64,000 nucleotides of DNA from Calycina herbarum (GCA_001414485.1 LLEY01000114.1:1-64000); one strand, 5' to 3'; counted from the first letter of the stretch, positions 12,113 to 25,587 are shown. The notes: generated by a model from the sequence alone, not told the origin. Made by a program: numbers and translations.

Positions 12113-12746
12113 CAGTATAGTACCAGTTCAAATCCCAAGTACTTTCTTAAATGATCCACAGATCTCCTTCTATGGCAGCGAGAGGCACTGTTATCCTATT
12201 GCTAGATGCGTCTACTTGATATTGCTCTTGAGATGCTAGAGAAAATGCCTTTGCTGTTTCCGCTGACATTTAATATTGTCGAGTACATTTAAGTGACGAC
12301 CCAGACCCTATATATAACCACTGAAACCATAGAAAGAATAAGAGAAAGGAGGCAAATAAACCTAATCGCAGATTCGCGATGAGAAAAATATTTTACGTCC
12401 CTTTGAATAGGAGAGTCCAGAAAGAACTCGGCAATTCCCTTAATTTCCTGTACTCGCTCCCCTCAGCCCCTGAAAAACCAAAAACCTATCCTCTCACCTC
12501 GCCTCTCTCTACTCTCTACTCTCCCTCCTCAACTCTTCACAAAATCTCCGTACCGATCTCTCAAAACAAACATTTTCGGCCCAGCTACCTCCCTAACTTT
12601 CTCTATAAACAAACCCCGAAAACTCAATCTTGCATCTTCCAGAATCAACCACCAAAGAGCTCCCGAACCAAATTCTCAACAAGTTCTCTATCCACGATCA
12701 CCCACTACTCTTTGTGAAAACTCAAGATGAAAGTTCACAGTTAACC

Positions 12747-12852
12747 CAGTAACTCGCGAGTAAGCCATGAGTTACTCGCCAGTAAGCTGTCGCGAGCGAG
12801 TAAGTTATGTGTAAGCCGTTCAAGTAAGCCACGGATTACTCGCGAGTAAGCT
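12747..12852. repeat. palindromic minisatellite of TTACTCGCGAGTAAGC units
   Basis: About five degenerate units built on the palindrome TTACTCGCGAGTAA occur back to back, separated by GCCATGAG-, GCTGTCG- and GCCACGGA-like linkers. Because the unit is self-complementary, each can fold as a hairpin or cruciform. No gene overlaps it. Confidence 0.75.
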
Positions 12853-13323
12853 CTTCCTTCCCCGCTAGCTAATCTAAGACCTTTCTATTCCCCATACAAC
12901 AAACTTACTGAAAGTACGCAAACGTAGAGCAACGCCCCCATCGTACCATCCCAAAAATCACAACACCCCCAAACAAAAACAAAAAAGATAAGAATGCAGG
13001 TAGTATATCAATTATATCATCTCTCTCTAGTCCATGCAATTCTACCGCCAATCCCATTCAAGTCCAACCCCAATTCCCAATTCCACTCCAATCCTATCAA
13101 AGAGATCTCGCTATCTCCCAATCAAAATACAAATTATCATTCATTCAGTTCCTTCCTTCGTACCCCCATAATGCCTAAGTACTTCGTTGCGTTCTCAATC
13201 GCGCGCTCGCTCAAAAATGATCCTTGAATCCAAATGCTAAAAAGACAACCCTCTGTGCAGCCGTAAACTCATTCGCTCTCGATCTATTAAAAAAAGAAAA
13301 CAACTCATCAAGTCCAAGTACAA

Positions 13324-16300
13324 TCACGAAATCGACGTACTCGAAGCCAACATATCAGGACCACTCGACTTGCTCCCACTCCCATCCGAGTCCCCATTCT
13401 TCCTCACCCCCTGACCCTGAGCCGTGAAGCTCTCCCATCCCTGGATACGTTTGATAAGCTCCGGATCATTATCATCCCCAATAAACGTCCAGCTCTCCTC
13501 CGAATCCTCAAAGGTGTCATCGGAAACCTTGCCATCGCGATTTTTAATGAGTGATCGTGCGTATTCGAGATCACGGTAGATGGACTGGATAGCTGTGTGA
13601 ACGCCATCTTGCTGTATGTTTGTTAGTATAATGCATTAATGAAATGAAAGGGATGGTTGGAGACTTACAGATCTAATAGCCTCACCCAGCACTCTGGCTT
13701 TGACAATCATCCTCTCACTATTCGTAGCTTCCCACAACGCCCGCGCAAAAACACTGACGTTAATCTTCTTAATCGTGATGCCCACCCCCAAATCCTCAAC
13801 TCTCGTGCCAAAGAAGAATTGGTCTCCGAAAAAGGGTCTGATGATAGTTGGTAGACCAGCCCGTAAACTAGCACCCGTAGTACCAGCACCGCCGTGGTGG
13901 GCTGCGGCATCAATCTGCGGAAACAGCCAATCGTGAGGAACTTTCTTGACAAGGTAAACCTCTGGAGGAAGCGGTATCTCGATTTCAGTGGTGGGTTTCT
14001 TCTCCAACCGATCGGACCATCCTTTCGAAAGAATGCATCGCACATCAGCCTTGAGGACAGAGGCGACTACGGTTTCGGTGAGAGCTTTGGAGTCACTGAC
14101 GACAATAGATCCAAAGCCGATATAAACAAGCTTCTTGCCATCGTCGCGAGCCTTCTTGATGAAATCGGTGAGCTCTTTTTCAGGCTGAAAGTCTTCTCCG
14201 CCTTCATCCAAAAACCAATATCCCGTTACTCGGATCCAATCACTGTAGTCGAGTGGCGGGATTACGACCGAGGGACTAAACGCATACAAGAAGGGGACTT
14301 TGTTGACCCCTAGCCTTTCCAAGTTGGTAGACTGCAGCCCTAGCTCCTTCTTTCGCCATCTATTGATTTGCCCAGCAGTCGCTTTCCAAAACAAGGTGTC
14401 GAACAGAACGTAGCTGTACCAGTTATAGGCACCACCCAGTTTGTGTTCTGGAACTGCGAATGCATGTGGGTATGCTCGTGTTCTTGTCCATGGCATGGAA
14501 AATGCTCTATAGTATGGTATCCCTAAGGCTTCAGCGATATGAATGCCACCCATTGCGCTGGGACTCTCAATCAAAAGATCCGAATCTTGGCAAGCTCTCC
14601 AGGAAGTCGATAATAACTCGTCAATCCATCCGCGAAATTTAGAACTTGCTTCTCTCAAGAATGCGAAGGTAAACATGCCATTCTCAACACAGATCCGCAT
14701 GAGTTCGGCAGGATCACCTGCGACAGGTTCAAAGTCGATTCCATGCTCTAGAACCCAATCCTTGAATTCGAGATGTGTTGCAATCTTTGGTCGATGGCCT
14801 TCCTTTATTAGCCCCTTGCAAAGAGCAATGTAAGGTTGAACATCGCCTCGGGATCCGATGGTTAAGCAAGTGATTCGTAAAGACTCGGGAGGCTTGAAAT
14901 TCAGGATAGAAGCGCGTGGATCATCGAAAAATATGGGTGGCGAATCGCTACTAGACTCCTCCGCAGTTTTTGGGAGACTTATGTCATGGTCCGTCTGCAG
15001 CTGTTGCCGTGCTTGCTGGAGTGCTTTGTGTTCAGCACTTGCGATGTCGGCACTTTCCTTTTCTTCCGTTGCCAAGAGCCCAGATGCTTGAAGATACTTC
15101 ATCGTGCCTATGTTTTGCAGTAATGTGACGGCACAGTCATCTCGGAGATCTGCTTTATTAAACTCGAAAAAGAGCTCTTCGTGGCCTTTGATGACAACAA
15201 CTAACCCTGAGTACCCAAAGCGAGAACCTTTCTCCTTGACAGCATTCTCGACATCCTTGAGGGGAAGGATCAACTTTGTACGAGTGCCTGGCAAAAGACT
15301 TCGGAAGCAGAATGACCGATCACTGATATAGATCTTACCATACAACGGGAGAACTCGTTGCAAGAAACCAAAGTAGGCGGCTTGGAGTACCTCTGTATCA
15401 GGCAGCCCAAAGTGCTCTCTGAATCGATCCCCAGACACAGCAGCTTCCTCTTCGTCGACGGTTCCATAAGCATCATCATCCGGAGCCATGCCCTGCGGCT
15501 CATCGTAATGTTTCTTTCCCCCTTTCCACATCCCAGAGACCTTCTCAACGTATCCCATCGATTCGGTTGCTAACAAAGTGCTCATGCGTTTCGAGTGCTT
15601 GTTGAGATAACCAGCAAACCCAGCTGCCCGTTGTAGTGGATATGCGCTTGCTTTGACGATGGTCTGTAGTGATGGTCCTGAAGCGCTTTGGTCGGGTTGG
15701 CCGGCAGACGATCCTGTTAAAGAGCCCGCCGTGGCTGCGCGTCGTGGTGACGGTCTGTTATTCGACGTGTCGCGGGTTGGTGATTGTGATGAAGAATTTT
15801 CGTCGTGGTCTTGCCGGCGTGTAGCAGATGATGATCTCTGAATAGTCGGGGACAAGAAGACGTCACTTCCTCTTAATATCTGACTAGCCGAAGCCTGTGT
15901 CTCATCGCTTGTTGAATGTAACGCGCCCGATGAACCAGGGTCCTCGAGTGAATGGACAAATGAATCAGAGGAGCCCTGTTTCTCCGACGCTCGCCGCTCG
16001 CCAAGACGATGTCTACTCAGACTTCTTCGGCTGGTGCTCATACTTCGCCTTGCTCCGTCCATTGGTATTCTATTCAAATCTACACTTCGACGACCAAGCT
16101 TCGACAGGTCCATACTTCGTCGGAACATATCAGAGCTCGCTCGGCTGACATCCATACTAGCTCGAGGACTTTGGGCAGTGCGTAGTGGTGATAGAGTGGC
16201 ACGTACACTTTCCTCTAGCATAGGGGTATTACCGGTAGTCTGGATTGGTGAAAGGGCCACTGATCTTCTCTTTTCCCGTGGTGCTTGTGGCGAGGCGCGC

Positions 16301-17837
16301 CTGGAAGTACTACCTCTAGGGCTTGGTTTATCCGGGATCGGTGGGATGAGAAGGTCTTCTGGAATTTTTTGAGCTGTCGTGTCTTCGACCAAAATCCTCA
16401 ACACGTTCAGAGCTTCTTTGCCAAAACTAAAAAATGAGAAAAAATACTGAGTAATGTTAGCACTAAAAACCAAAGTACAACTTACTCAATCAACTCACCT
16501 CATCCATTGCGTACGTATCTTCATTATCGATGACCTTGATTTTACATGTGTCTGCAAAATCAACGATTTGGCTGTCCTCGATATCGATAATATTCGCAAT
16601 TGGCAGTGAAATTTTGACGCTATCCCCATCATTGTGTGTCCGGAAAATTATTTTTTGTAAAGACTTAACCCATTCCTTTGCACTTGGGATACTGTCAGCC
16701 TTGAAGTTATAGCTTCGCTGGTGGGTCACGACAGTGAAATGGGTAGCATCTCTCCCAGATGATTTCTCCACGACACTCGCCGATATTCCATAACGCAAGT
16801 CAATGTGTCCTGCAGGAAAGTATAAGTCCGAGGGGTCTGAGAAGTATGACAAGACATCGCCCTTGAGTCGAAACCAGTATCTGTTGTATTTCGGGTTTCG
16901 CTTCCCAGACTTCGAGAGATATCCGGACTTGACCACTTCATTCTGACATATGTTAGCGGCGTTTTACATGACTTTGTGGCTGCATTGGCATACCGATTTC
17001 TTTGGTAGATATGCATAAAAACAAATATGTTTTGAGGTTATATACATATATCCTTGTAGCAATACACTTTTCAAAAGCCAACAAGGATATTCTTCTCAAG
17101 TTAGCAGACCCCCAAGTCATAGGTAATTTTGACATACCTTCTATCACATCTTCGGGTTTATCAAAATCGAAAATTTCCATCAACCTTCGAGCAAGAGCAC
17201 TGGACTTCTTTCCTCCGGTATCTTCTTCTTCGATGCTATCTGGCCGTGGCAGGTCGGAACTTGGTCTCATAGATAATTCCGCCTTTGCCTCTAGCATACG
17301 GCTCATCACTGGGGCATCTCGGGAAGCTGTTCGAGAGAGTTGGATCGCGGGAGGTATCTGCTCGGAGGGGGATTCTGGAACAGGAGAGCCGGGGCTCGAG
17401 GTTCTCGGTGATGTTTTGGATGATTTCGACTTTGATCTTGTTCCTAGTCGCGGCAGAGACCGTAGCAGCCTATTCTCAGAGAATTTCCGGCGGTGCTTCT
17501 CTGGTTTCCCTGGCTCCGCCGGTGCCTTCTCCTGCCTTCTTGTCTTGTTCACTTGTAAGCCGGAATTCTGGGGGGAGGATTCTTCGTCTTCGTCGTCGCT
17601 CGATTGTGGATCGAAGCGGGAATTGAAGTCGACCTGCGAACCGGCTGCAGCAATCATGCCAAATACCGACTGGTTCATGAAGGCATTTCCTCCAGCAGCC
17701 GGCGTGGTAAAGTCCATATCTGCATCGTCGCCATCTTTGAATCGGTCGGGTATCTCCATGGTGACTTGATGACCTTCCTTTCTCCTCTTGGTCAACTTCC
17801 GGGCGACCTTCTTCTTAACATCTGCATCTGGAGGCAT
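13324..17837 (-). CDS. ATG26: UDP-glucose:sterol 3-beta-glucosyltransferase ATG26 (GRAM-PH-GRAM-GT1)
   Basis: The enzyme glucosylates ergosterol at membranes; in some fungi it is needed for pexophagy. Five exons (17837-17138, 17091-16994, 16942-16499, 16446-13669, 13611-13324) join with all phases closing, giving 1435 residues, normal for the family. In order: a disordered N-terminus with basic and acidic stretches; a first GRAM half containing [18 protein letters not shown] and [10 protein letters not shown]; a PH domain with [19 protein letters not shown]; the rest of GRAM ending in [18 protein letters not shown]; a Ser/Arg-rich linker; a second GRAM at about 754-823; and the GT1 catalytic domain from about 936 ([15 protein letters not shown]). 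The sugar-nucleotide site HHGGAGTT is at about 1264-1271. The small second exon (98 nt) is easily missed: it must be read from the acceptor after 17092. Confidence 0.98.
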
Positions 17838-20800
17838 GGTGAGACGTGGTTGTTCTGACGCAGAACACGTCGATTTGGTACGTCGGTGAAATTTGTCCTG
17901 TCGGATCCGTCGCCGTTCGTCTTTTTTGGGCGGCCTTCCTGCCCTGCGGTCCTTATCGAATCGATAAGAGGTTTTTTGGAGCAGCCGACGCTGAGGTGAT
18001 TATCACATGCACCGTTTGAGGGCTTTTGGTGTTTGCAGAGATGGAAGAGGGACGGAATAATCGGATCAGGGCGGATACATGTTGCACCTGAGGGATGGTG
18101 AATGACAGTCGACCTCTTAATGGGTGAGGTTGGCGGAGCTTGACTTGATGTCTACCGGCCCATAGGGTAGTTGAGATGAGGTCAAGCACCTGCAGCTCCG
18201 GCTGGCGCGATCCGCGGGTGAGGCGAAGAGCCAAGGCTGACTTTACAGTGGAGTAGGGAGTAGCTTCACCGTCAGCCTAATCTTGCCTACAATACCTAAG
18301 CTGCTATGCTACCTAAACACTGCCTAGTTATGCTAGCATATGTAGGTATCCAAGTATGGCTCACTGGCAGTCATAGTTCGTGCTCTATTTCCAGTCATCT
18401 ATGTTTATATTAAAGTGGCGGGGAGAGCTAAGCAGTCTGCGGGGAAGTGGACCCTGGCTTTCGAGGTGAACGTTGCCAGAGTCAAATATATGCTGCTTGG
18501 GTACAGATTTCAGCCTCTTTTCTTTTTCGTTAAAACATGTCTCTATATATTCTTTCTATCTGTTTGTTGTTTTGCATTTTGCCTTTCCAAAATACACATG
18601 ATCAAGGTCATGATGTCATTTCAGAGGATAAGGAAAATTCTAAGACATTTCCTATTTCTGTCAGGTGTACTCTGTACTTGGTAGACAAAGGGCTTGTTAA
18701 AAAGGAGCCTCATCCCATTTTAAGCCCTCGATCACAAGGATCCGAGTCCTATCTGTGCGAGAGTGATTGTATTACAAAGTTCAATTTGATGAAGGTTGCG
18801 ATGAGGAGAAACAAGAAGAGTCATCGTCATTCTGGAATTATTGCCGAGTGTTTTCGACTGTTATTAATACTTTTATAGCAGTCGCAAATTAAGTACCTAT
18901 CGAATCAAGGAATACTCGAGGTGAGGTGAGAAGACTTTTCTGATTCAGACTGTGTCCGGGGTAACCATTCAATGTCCAACTCCTCCCACCTGATTGACTT
19001 TCTAAGGGTGGCTGAAAATTTACTTAACTCGTTTCTTTAGATTTCTCGCTTCTTGTTCTAGAAGAGAAGTTATCCAAAATCTGGAGAGGAGACGAGCGAG
19101 ACCGAGGTAAAGGACCTCCATGGGTACTCTTTGAAGGAACAAAAGATCAACGTAACGGATTGTTAGTGACTGGACGTCGAGTGAAATCTGGAAGTTTCCT
19201 AGTTGCGGGTTTGCCTTCGCATCGCTCCTGCCTTACACCACGTAAGTGATTCAACGAGGGAAAGAGCAGCCCGGTTGTAGCTGGGCCGCAGGAGCAAACA
19301 ATCTCCACAGTAATTTCATCAACGCGACAGACATCAACTTCTTGGGCATCGATTAATCAATGTAACAGCTTCTTACTAGTCTGTCTATTTTAAAAGATGA
19401 TTCTCGCTTCTTGTTACCCGGATGAGAAGGACACCATGTAATGATCGAACACTGTTCTTAATCAAACTAGATGTAGAGAGAGAAACCATCTGCGAGGTAA
19501 ATCGTAAGTTCGATTTCCGACCAGACAAGCCGCTTCGAATAGTGCGGACCTTGGAGGTATATTACTACCAATTTTGGAAAGCCCCGGAAATGAGCGCATA
19601 TATAGAGCGACAGTGATCTCGAGCAGCAGGCGCGAAAAAAGAAAACATCAGAATGTTACTGAAGTTCAGCTGGCTTTTGGGAACCTCGGGGAGTGTGCCC
19701 TCTCTCACCTCTACTACCTAGACTTCCGTGGTGGTAAGTTAAGTCGAAGAAGGAACGACCTTGACCTCAAGAGTCAAGATAGAAAGTAGGCGGGGGGCCG
19801 GATGTGATTTGAGGTCGTGCCTTCTCATTTTGTTCTCATTATGGCGGCGCGGTGTCGATGTGAGGAGGAAGGAGCGAGTCCCAGGGTGATGGGCGAGTTG
19901 AGAAACAAGGTGAGGGAAGGAACGAGTGAGTAGGAAACCTGTGATGCCTTTTCCCAGTCACCGTCACTAGATCCTTCTTTCAGAGGGTCCGGATTGGAGT
20001 TATTCAAGGAGGGAAAGAGTGTTGTTGGACGTTCTGCCTCCCTCTCCCTCTTTGACACTCAACCTATTGAATTCAGCTTACCATGACTGCAGGTAAATGC
20101 AAAACAATCCTGTTTTTGCGACACCAAGTACCTACATTTGACTCAATTTCAGGCTTTTTACCGACTAGTTGGATATTGTTGGTCCACAGATTGTTTTCGA
20201 AGTGGTTGATACTTTGTCTGGGAGACTGTAGTTGCTGGAGTAGGGCTCTGTGCCTAAATAGGGGCTGCCTCTTCATAAGCTCGGTGCTGCGATCCGTATC
20301 TCTTGTATCTCTTAGAAACAATTCATTGATTCACTCGAGAAAAAAAGGGTCGCTCGATATAGCGAATTGAGGGTTAGTAAATAGTGTATTTGTTATTAGT
20401 TGATGAGTTTGGCATTCATAGTGAAGCTGGTCGAAAACGATGACTACATTCCGACGAGTCATTGTATGACCGAATGCAGGTGTGGCTTTCGTGCGTGAGG
20501 CTGGGAAGCGACAACGTGAGGGAAGTGGAGTGATTGGCGGCTGGTAGGGCGACGTTGGATACTGGGGTTTGGATTGTTTTAGAGGGATGGAGGGATTTAT
20601 TGAACTCACTCTAGTTGGAGTTTTTAGAGTTCAATTGTAATGAATGGCATCATGGAGAGAACCTTTCTTCTACTGGAATGTGCTTTAAAGGGTGCCTTCC
20701 TTTGTTGTATTGTGTACCTGGGTTCGCAACTAGCCAAGAATGAATAACTTTACCTCAATTGTTTAACAAGGAATTAATAACAATTTCATTATCCAGCCCT

Positions 20801-21787
20801 TTGGAATTTTAGAACCTCCATCCCCCTAGATATATCAGCAGAATTATAGAAAAGTCATTGAACAACAATTGCTGCACTACCTGGGAGTGAATCTGGCTTG
20901 TTTCAAAATAGTGATTAAGTGTCCTGTTCTTCTAGAATAATTGAGGTAGACATCGAATACAACAAGAGTATCTAGGTATAAAATATTCTCAAGATGATTG
21001 ATTTCTCAAGGTGAACTGCGCTCAGAAGTTCGCGATTCACCTATTGAGTGCCGCTTTGTCCATGCAGCACGAACCCGCAATTAGAGCTCATACCCCTGCA
21101 ACCCCATCTGCCAACCATACTTAAAGAGTCGGTCGTTCCTTCCTAAGAACCTCTCCCCGTCACCTCAATCACGTGCTTCTATTTCGAACCCGACACCTAC
21201 AGGTCGACAAATTGATAGCACTACTTTATTTCCAGAGCGCATCGCATCAAAGAGGACCACAATCACCTCTCTTCTTCGACCCCAACAAACACCATACGCG
21301 CAAGCAAACGCGCATTCGATACCTCGCTGATTCGCACCCATTGCGCGCGCAAACAAAAAAAAGGTGAATACAAGACTGGGCGGCGCAAGATAGCTAGCTG
21401 GAGAGGCAAGGCACAAGGCAGTTCTGATGCACCGGTTCTACAACGCTGCACCCCACGCGACATCTATGCGAGCCTCCAAAAAGCTCAAATCGACATCGTA
21501 GGTCCTCCCGCAGCTTGTAAATACCGTATTGTGTAGTTTGGAAGCTAGGACTAGCTCTGCCCGCTCTGCTTCAGGAAACCCCTTGGTGGGTGGGTCTGGA
21601 CGTAGACGCCAGTTCCCTTCGTGGCGTCGCGCATTTTCCCTCCAGCACTAGAACTCGACGCGCCTTTCCCCCCGTTGATCCATTCGAGCTTCCAAGCAAC
21701 ATCAACTAACGAGGTGTCCTGCCAGATTCCCTACCCCCAAAACCGCATGAGCACAATAGCGCGCGATCCCGAAGGAGGCTATTCAAC
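17838..21787. other. 3.95-kb divergent spacer between ATG26 and FCP1
   Basis: The two flanking genes point away from each other, so both promoters lie here. No internal gene is supported: frames near 18415-18878, 19422-19789 and 20083-20609 are short, lack domains and overlap on both strands. CT-rich tracts and short unspliced frames are consistent with long 5' leaders. I see no tRNA or snRNA signature. Confidence 0.5.
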
Positions 21788-24523
21788 ATGGGAAAGCTAC
21801 TGGATCTGGGCCACCATCTGCGGTACCCGATTACGGTTAGCAAGTTATTAAAGGGGCCCGGCGATTCGGTCAAGAAGGAAGAGACGATTTTACAATACAA
21901 GTTCACCACCATTCGAGAGGTGGGCGACCCGTTTGGTGAACAATGGAAGGAGGAGCAAACAAGTTTCGCGGACTGGGATAGTCCTTCAGATGGAACTATG
22001 CGGAAGTGGAAGATAAAGGAGGGCGATGTCATCGACAGAAATATGCAGTTCGCCGAAATCGAAGAGGATTGCCCCCATTCAGTCCAGTTCCAGGGCCTAT
22101 GTGGCATGTGCGGAAAGGACATGACGGAAATGTCCTGGGCCAGCGCCAAAAACGATACCGATCGCGCGAAAATCAACATGATTCACGACCAAACCGCCCT
22201 GAAAGTCAGTCAAGATGAAGCTTCCAAAGCGGAAGAGGAGTTACAACGGCGTTTGCTGAGAGATCGCAAACTCTCCTTGGTGGTGGACTTGGATCAAACA
22301 ATCATACACGCCTGCATCGAGCCTACGATTGGAGAATGGCAAGCCGACAAGAATGCTGGCAATTACGAAGTCCTCCAACAAGTCAAGTCATTCCAATTGA
22401 ACGACGATGGCCCTCGGGGTGTTGCTTCGGGATGCAATTATTATATCAAAATGCGGCCTGGACTGAAGGAGTTTTTGGACAAGGTGGCTGATTTGTATGA
22501 GCTGCATGTCTACACCATGGGTACTCGAGCATACGCCTTGAATATTGCCAAGATTGTCGACCCGGACAAGAGATTATTTGGTGATCGAATCATCAGTCGA
22601 GACGAAAACGGAAATATGACAGCCAAGAGTCTGGCTAGATTGTTTCCCGTTGATACGAAAATGGTTGTTATCATCGATGACCGAGCAGATGTTTGGCCCA
22701 AGAATCGCCTAAACCTGATCAAAGTCCACCCCTATGACTTTTTTGTGGGAATTGGAGATATCAATTCGACGTATTTGCCAAAACGAGAAGAACTTCCCAA
22801 GGATATTGAGATACCTAAAAAGAAGCCTTCAAAATCCGAATCAGCGTCGACAGCAGAGACCGCCACTTTAGATGAAAGCACAGATGCTTCAAGCGCAAAC
22901 AAACCAGCAGCGACCAAAAAAGAGGACTCTACCCCCGCCCCTGTCGAAGGTGCCAAGGTCAGCGCATTAGAAGAATTGGTACGGATGGGTGGTGGAGACG
23001 ACCAAGCTTTGCGACTAGAACAAGCTGCCGAGCAAGAGAAGTTTTTGGAAAAACAAATCAAGGATCGGCCGCTGTTACACATGCAAGAGCAACTCGACAA
23101 GGAAGAAGAAGAAGCAGAAGAAGAGGAAGAGGCCAAAGAAGAATTAAAAAATGGCGACACTGCCACTGAACACCCCCATCACAAACACAACCTATTAAAA
23201 GACGACGACGTCGAGCTGATGTACCTCGAAAAACATCTGGCACAAGTCCACAAGTCTTTCTACGAAGAATACGACAGTGCGCTAGTCAACGCTCAAGGTG
23301 GACGAATCGCACAGTTAAAGCCTGGCCACAGCAAAAAAGTTCCAATCAAGGAAAAGGCAGGTGATCTGAGGATCGTCCCAGATGTTGCGCATGTCATGCC
23401 ACGAATCAAGTTAGTACTCCAATTCAACTCGTGATAATTTTTACTAACTTGAACAGATCCAAAACACTCGAAGGCTGTGTGATAGTAATGTCGGGTCTGG
23501 TGCCGTTGGGTGTTGATCTTATGAGGTATAATATTCACCATTATTAAAAACTCCTGCATATAAACCTCTTTACTGGAAATTGAGACATCGATTTTTATGG
23601 CGTGGCGCTCACATTTATCCTCGCAGATCAGAAATCGCCTTGCAAGCAATCAGTTTTGGAGCGACCATTCATACCAAGTAAGTCCTCGGGCGCATGCTTT
23701 CAAAGTCACAGGCAATACTAATGATATCAGGGTCTCCAGGAAGGTTACTCATCTGGTTGCTTCTACGAATCGAACGCGGACGACCAAAGTCAAGCAAGCG
23801 GCAAGACACGAAAAGATCAAGATCGTCAGTCAACAATGGCTCTTGAACTCCATGAGCAAATGGAAAAAAGAGGACGAGGGACCATATCTCGTGCACGTCT
23901 CGGAATCAGACCGTAAGCGAGCTGCTGGCGAACCAGGTTCAAGTCCACCATCCGACATTAACGAGTCTGATATTGACACCTCCGATGATGAAAGCGCAAG
24001 TAGTAGTGCCGACGAAACCGAAGGCATACCCGGCAGTCAGGAAACCCTAGAACTAGATCTCGAGGGTGTCCGTCCCTCCGACAACTACGACGAAGGCCAG
24101 TCACCCGTTGACAAAATCGGAGAATTCGATTGGAGTACCGCCGACGCGGAGCTAGATGAATTCATGAATGAATCCGACTCTGAAGCTGGAAGCGATACTG
24201 CGAGCGAAACTAGTACTTCTAGCCACAAAAGCGACCGTACTCCGAGGTCGGGGGAGAAGCGGAAGTATGGTGATCGAGAGGAGAGTGGTGATTCGGATGG
24301 GGATAGTGATGCGAAGAGTACGTTGCTTAAGAAGCAGAGGATTGCGAATAAGCGGAGTACGGGGTTGAAGACTGTTACGCCGAATAGTGAGCAGAGTCTT
24401 CCGACGCCGGGACCGACGAATGATGGGGATGGGGGAGAGGATGGGGATGATGAGGATGAGGATTTTGAGGATGACTTGGAGAGGGAGTTGAGGGAGGAGT
24501 TGGAGAGTGCTGATGCTGGTTGA
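21788..24523 (+). CDS. FCP1: RNA polymerase II CTD phosphatase Fcp1
   Basis: Fcp1 removes phosphate from the RNA polymerase II C-terminal domain so the enzyme can be recycled. Four exons (21788-23409, 23457-23525, 23627-23677, 23731-24523) splice with phases closing, giving 844 residues. The last intron has a textbook ACTAAT branch site just before ATATCAG. The N-terminal beta domain (HHLRYPITVSKL) is followed by CPHSVQFQGLCGMCGKDM, and then the FCPH phosphatase domain with DLDQT at 167-171, where Asp167 and Asp169 are the nucleophile and acid/base. A BRCT domain spans exons 1-4 (SGLVPLGVDLM, VSRKVTHLVAS, IVSQQWLLNS), after a Glu-rich coiled segment. The tail is strongly acidic, as expected for TFIIF binding. 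Exons 2 and 3 are tiny (69 and 51 nt). Confidence 0.97.
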
Positions 24524-25474
24524 TATTTTTTCGAAGCCACACGTTTCTAGCCATTCGATGTTACGCTACTAGATGGCACTTTCTCGGCATTCTCGGGACC
24601 TACTTCCTGGACTCTGGAGAGCTTTTTTGTTGGACCCCCGCGCCATTTTATTCATATTAGACATACAGGATTTTATGGATATAGGAGGTTTGGCAGATGG
24701 CGGTTATACTACAAATGGCACTTCTTCTGGGGTCCATGGGAAGGGACTTTCTTCTACTTCGATTGTATGTTTTTTTTCTTCTACCTCTTCTTTATTCTAC
24801 TTTTTTAGCGGGCGAGTGGAGTGGGCACGGGCGGGCCGTGGGGTGTGTTTCGCTGTAGGATGGGTTTTTGAGGCGTGCCTGCTTTTTCTTTTTTGATCCT
24901 TTGAGGGTTTACCGGTTTGCATAGCATGGCGTAGGGGGTACCTATCTTTGTGTTTTAGGGGGGGACTTTAGCGAGCGTTGCGTTTGGTGGGTGGGGGTGG
25001 TGAGGAAGGAGAGTGGAGATGTGATGGAGAGTGGATGGGTGGATGGGGAGGGGTTGAGAGTCTGTAAAGAGAATTGAATTGCGCAATGGAATTCAAAGAG
25101 ACCAGAGACCATGTTTTGAGATTTGTGATGTGGTGTACCTGTTCATGTGAGATGTGATTTGGGAGGGCTGAGATAACATTCAAGGGGAACAGGTGAGATG
25201 GTCTCCAACGAGAAGTGGATGTAGTGAACTAAAAGTAATATTGTGAGACTGCTGGTCTTTTTAGGCGATGTAATGTGGGTAGGTCGATGGGTGTTGTGGC
25301 GTGACAGTGGCGTGAGTGGTCAGATAGATAGGATTTCTAAAATGTTCTGGCGGCTTTGTGTGGTGACACTATTGCACAACAACGAGGTAAAAAATTAACA
25401 ACAGGATTTTACTACAAGAATGGTAAGTATTCAAATTAAGAAACTCCTAGCAGGAACAGCGAAAGTAATGATTA
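24524..25474. other. FCP1 3' flank, no gene
   Basis: G/T-rich sequence with T-tracts near 24765-24810. An open frame at 24573-24896 reads through FCP1's probable 3' UTR and has no recognisable content. This is the last ordinary-composition sequence before the AT-rich transposon block. Confidence 0.5.
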
Positions 25475-25512
25475 GATTAGATTAGATTAATGGCCATTAA
25501 TCTAATCTAATC
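25475..25512. repeat. 38-bp perfect palindrome at the left edge of the AT-rich block
   Basis: Two 19-bp arms, GATTAGATTAGATTAATGG and its exact complement, meet at GG|CC. The GATTA units repeat on both sides. It sits immediately before the first copy of the long direct repeat and marks the shift to AT-rich DNA. Confidence 0.85.
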
Positions 25513-25526
25513 AACGCTTTTTAGTA

Positions 25527-25587
25527 GTTAATCATAATCTAATCTAATCTAATCACGTTAATCAGATTAATAATTGATTAATTGATT
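25527..25587 (+). repeat. 61-bp direct repeat, left copy
   Basis: Matches 38231-38291 with two differences (one C/T, one A/G), both transitions. It contains three ATCTA units followed by ATCACGTTAATCAG and ATAATTGATTA. The pair brackets the whole transposon nest. Confidence 0.85.

Larger units (their letters stand above)
10311..13323. other. gene-poor spacer, 3.0 kb
   Basis: No gene can be supported. Open frames at 12379-12717 and 12994-13427 (plus) are low-complexity, rich in Ser/Pro/Thr/Asn, and lack domains. The stretch carries two TCGAC motif copies and a palindromic minisatellite. Its right end is the 3' flank of ATG26. Confidence 0.5.

Noticed and set aside
12118..12150. Possible tRNA T-arm (CAGTTCAAATCCC)
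   Set aside because: No matching A box, acceptor stem or anticodon arm upstream.
12379..13427. Plus-strand frames downstream of ATG26
   Set aside because: Low-complexity Ser/Pro/Asn composition, no domain, no splice structure.
15358..16372. Plus-strand frames over ATG26
   Set aside because: Antisense to the catalytic and linker exon; no independent domains.
24573..24896. 107-residue frame after FCP1
   Set aside because: Lies in the probable 3' UTR, with biased composition ending in a Phe/Leu run.
25459..25560. Telomere-like repeat (GATTA)n
   Set aside because: Not TTAGGG, arranged as a palindrome, and followed by normal genes on both sides of the block.
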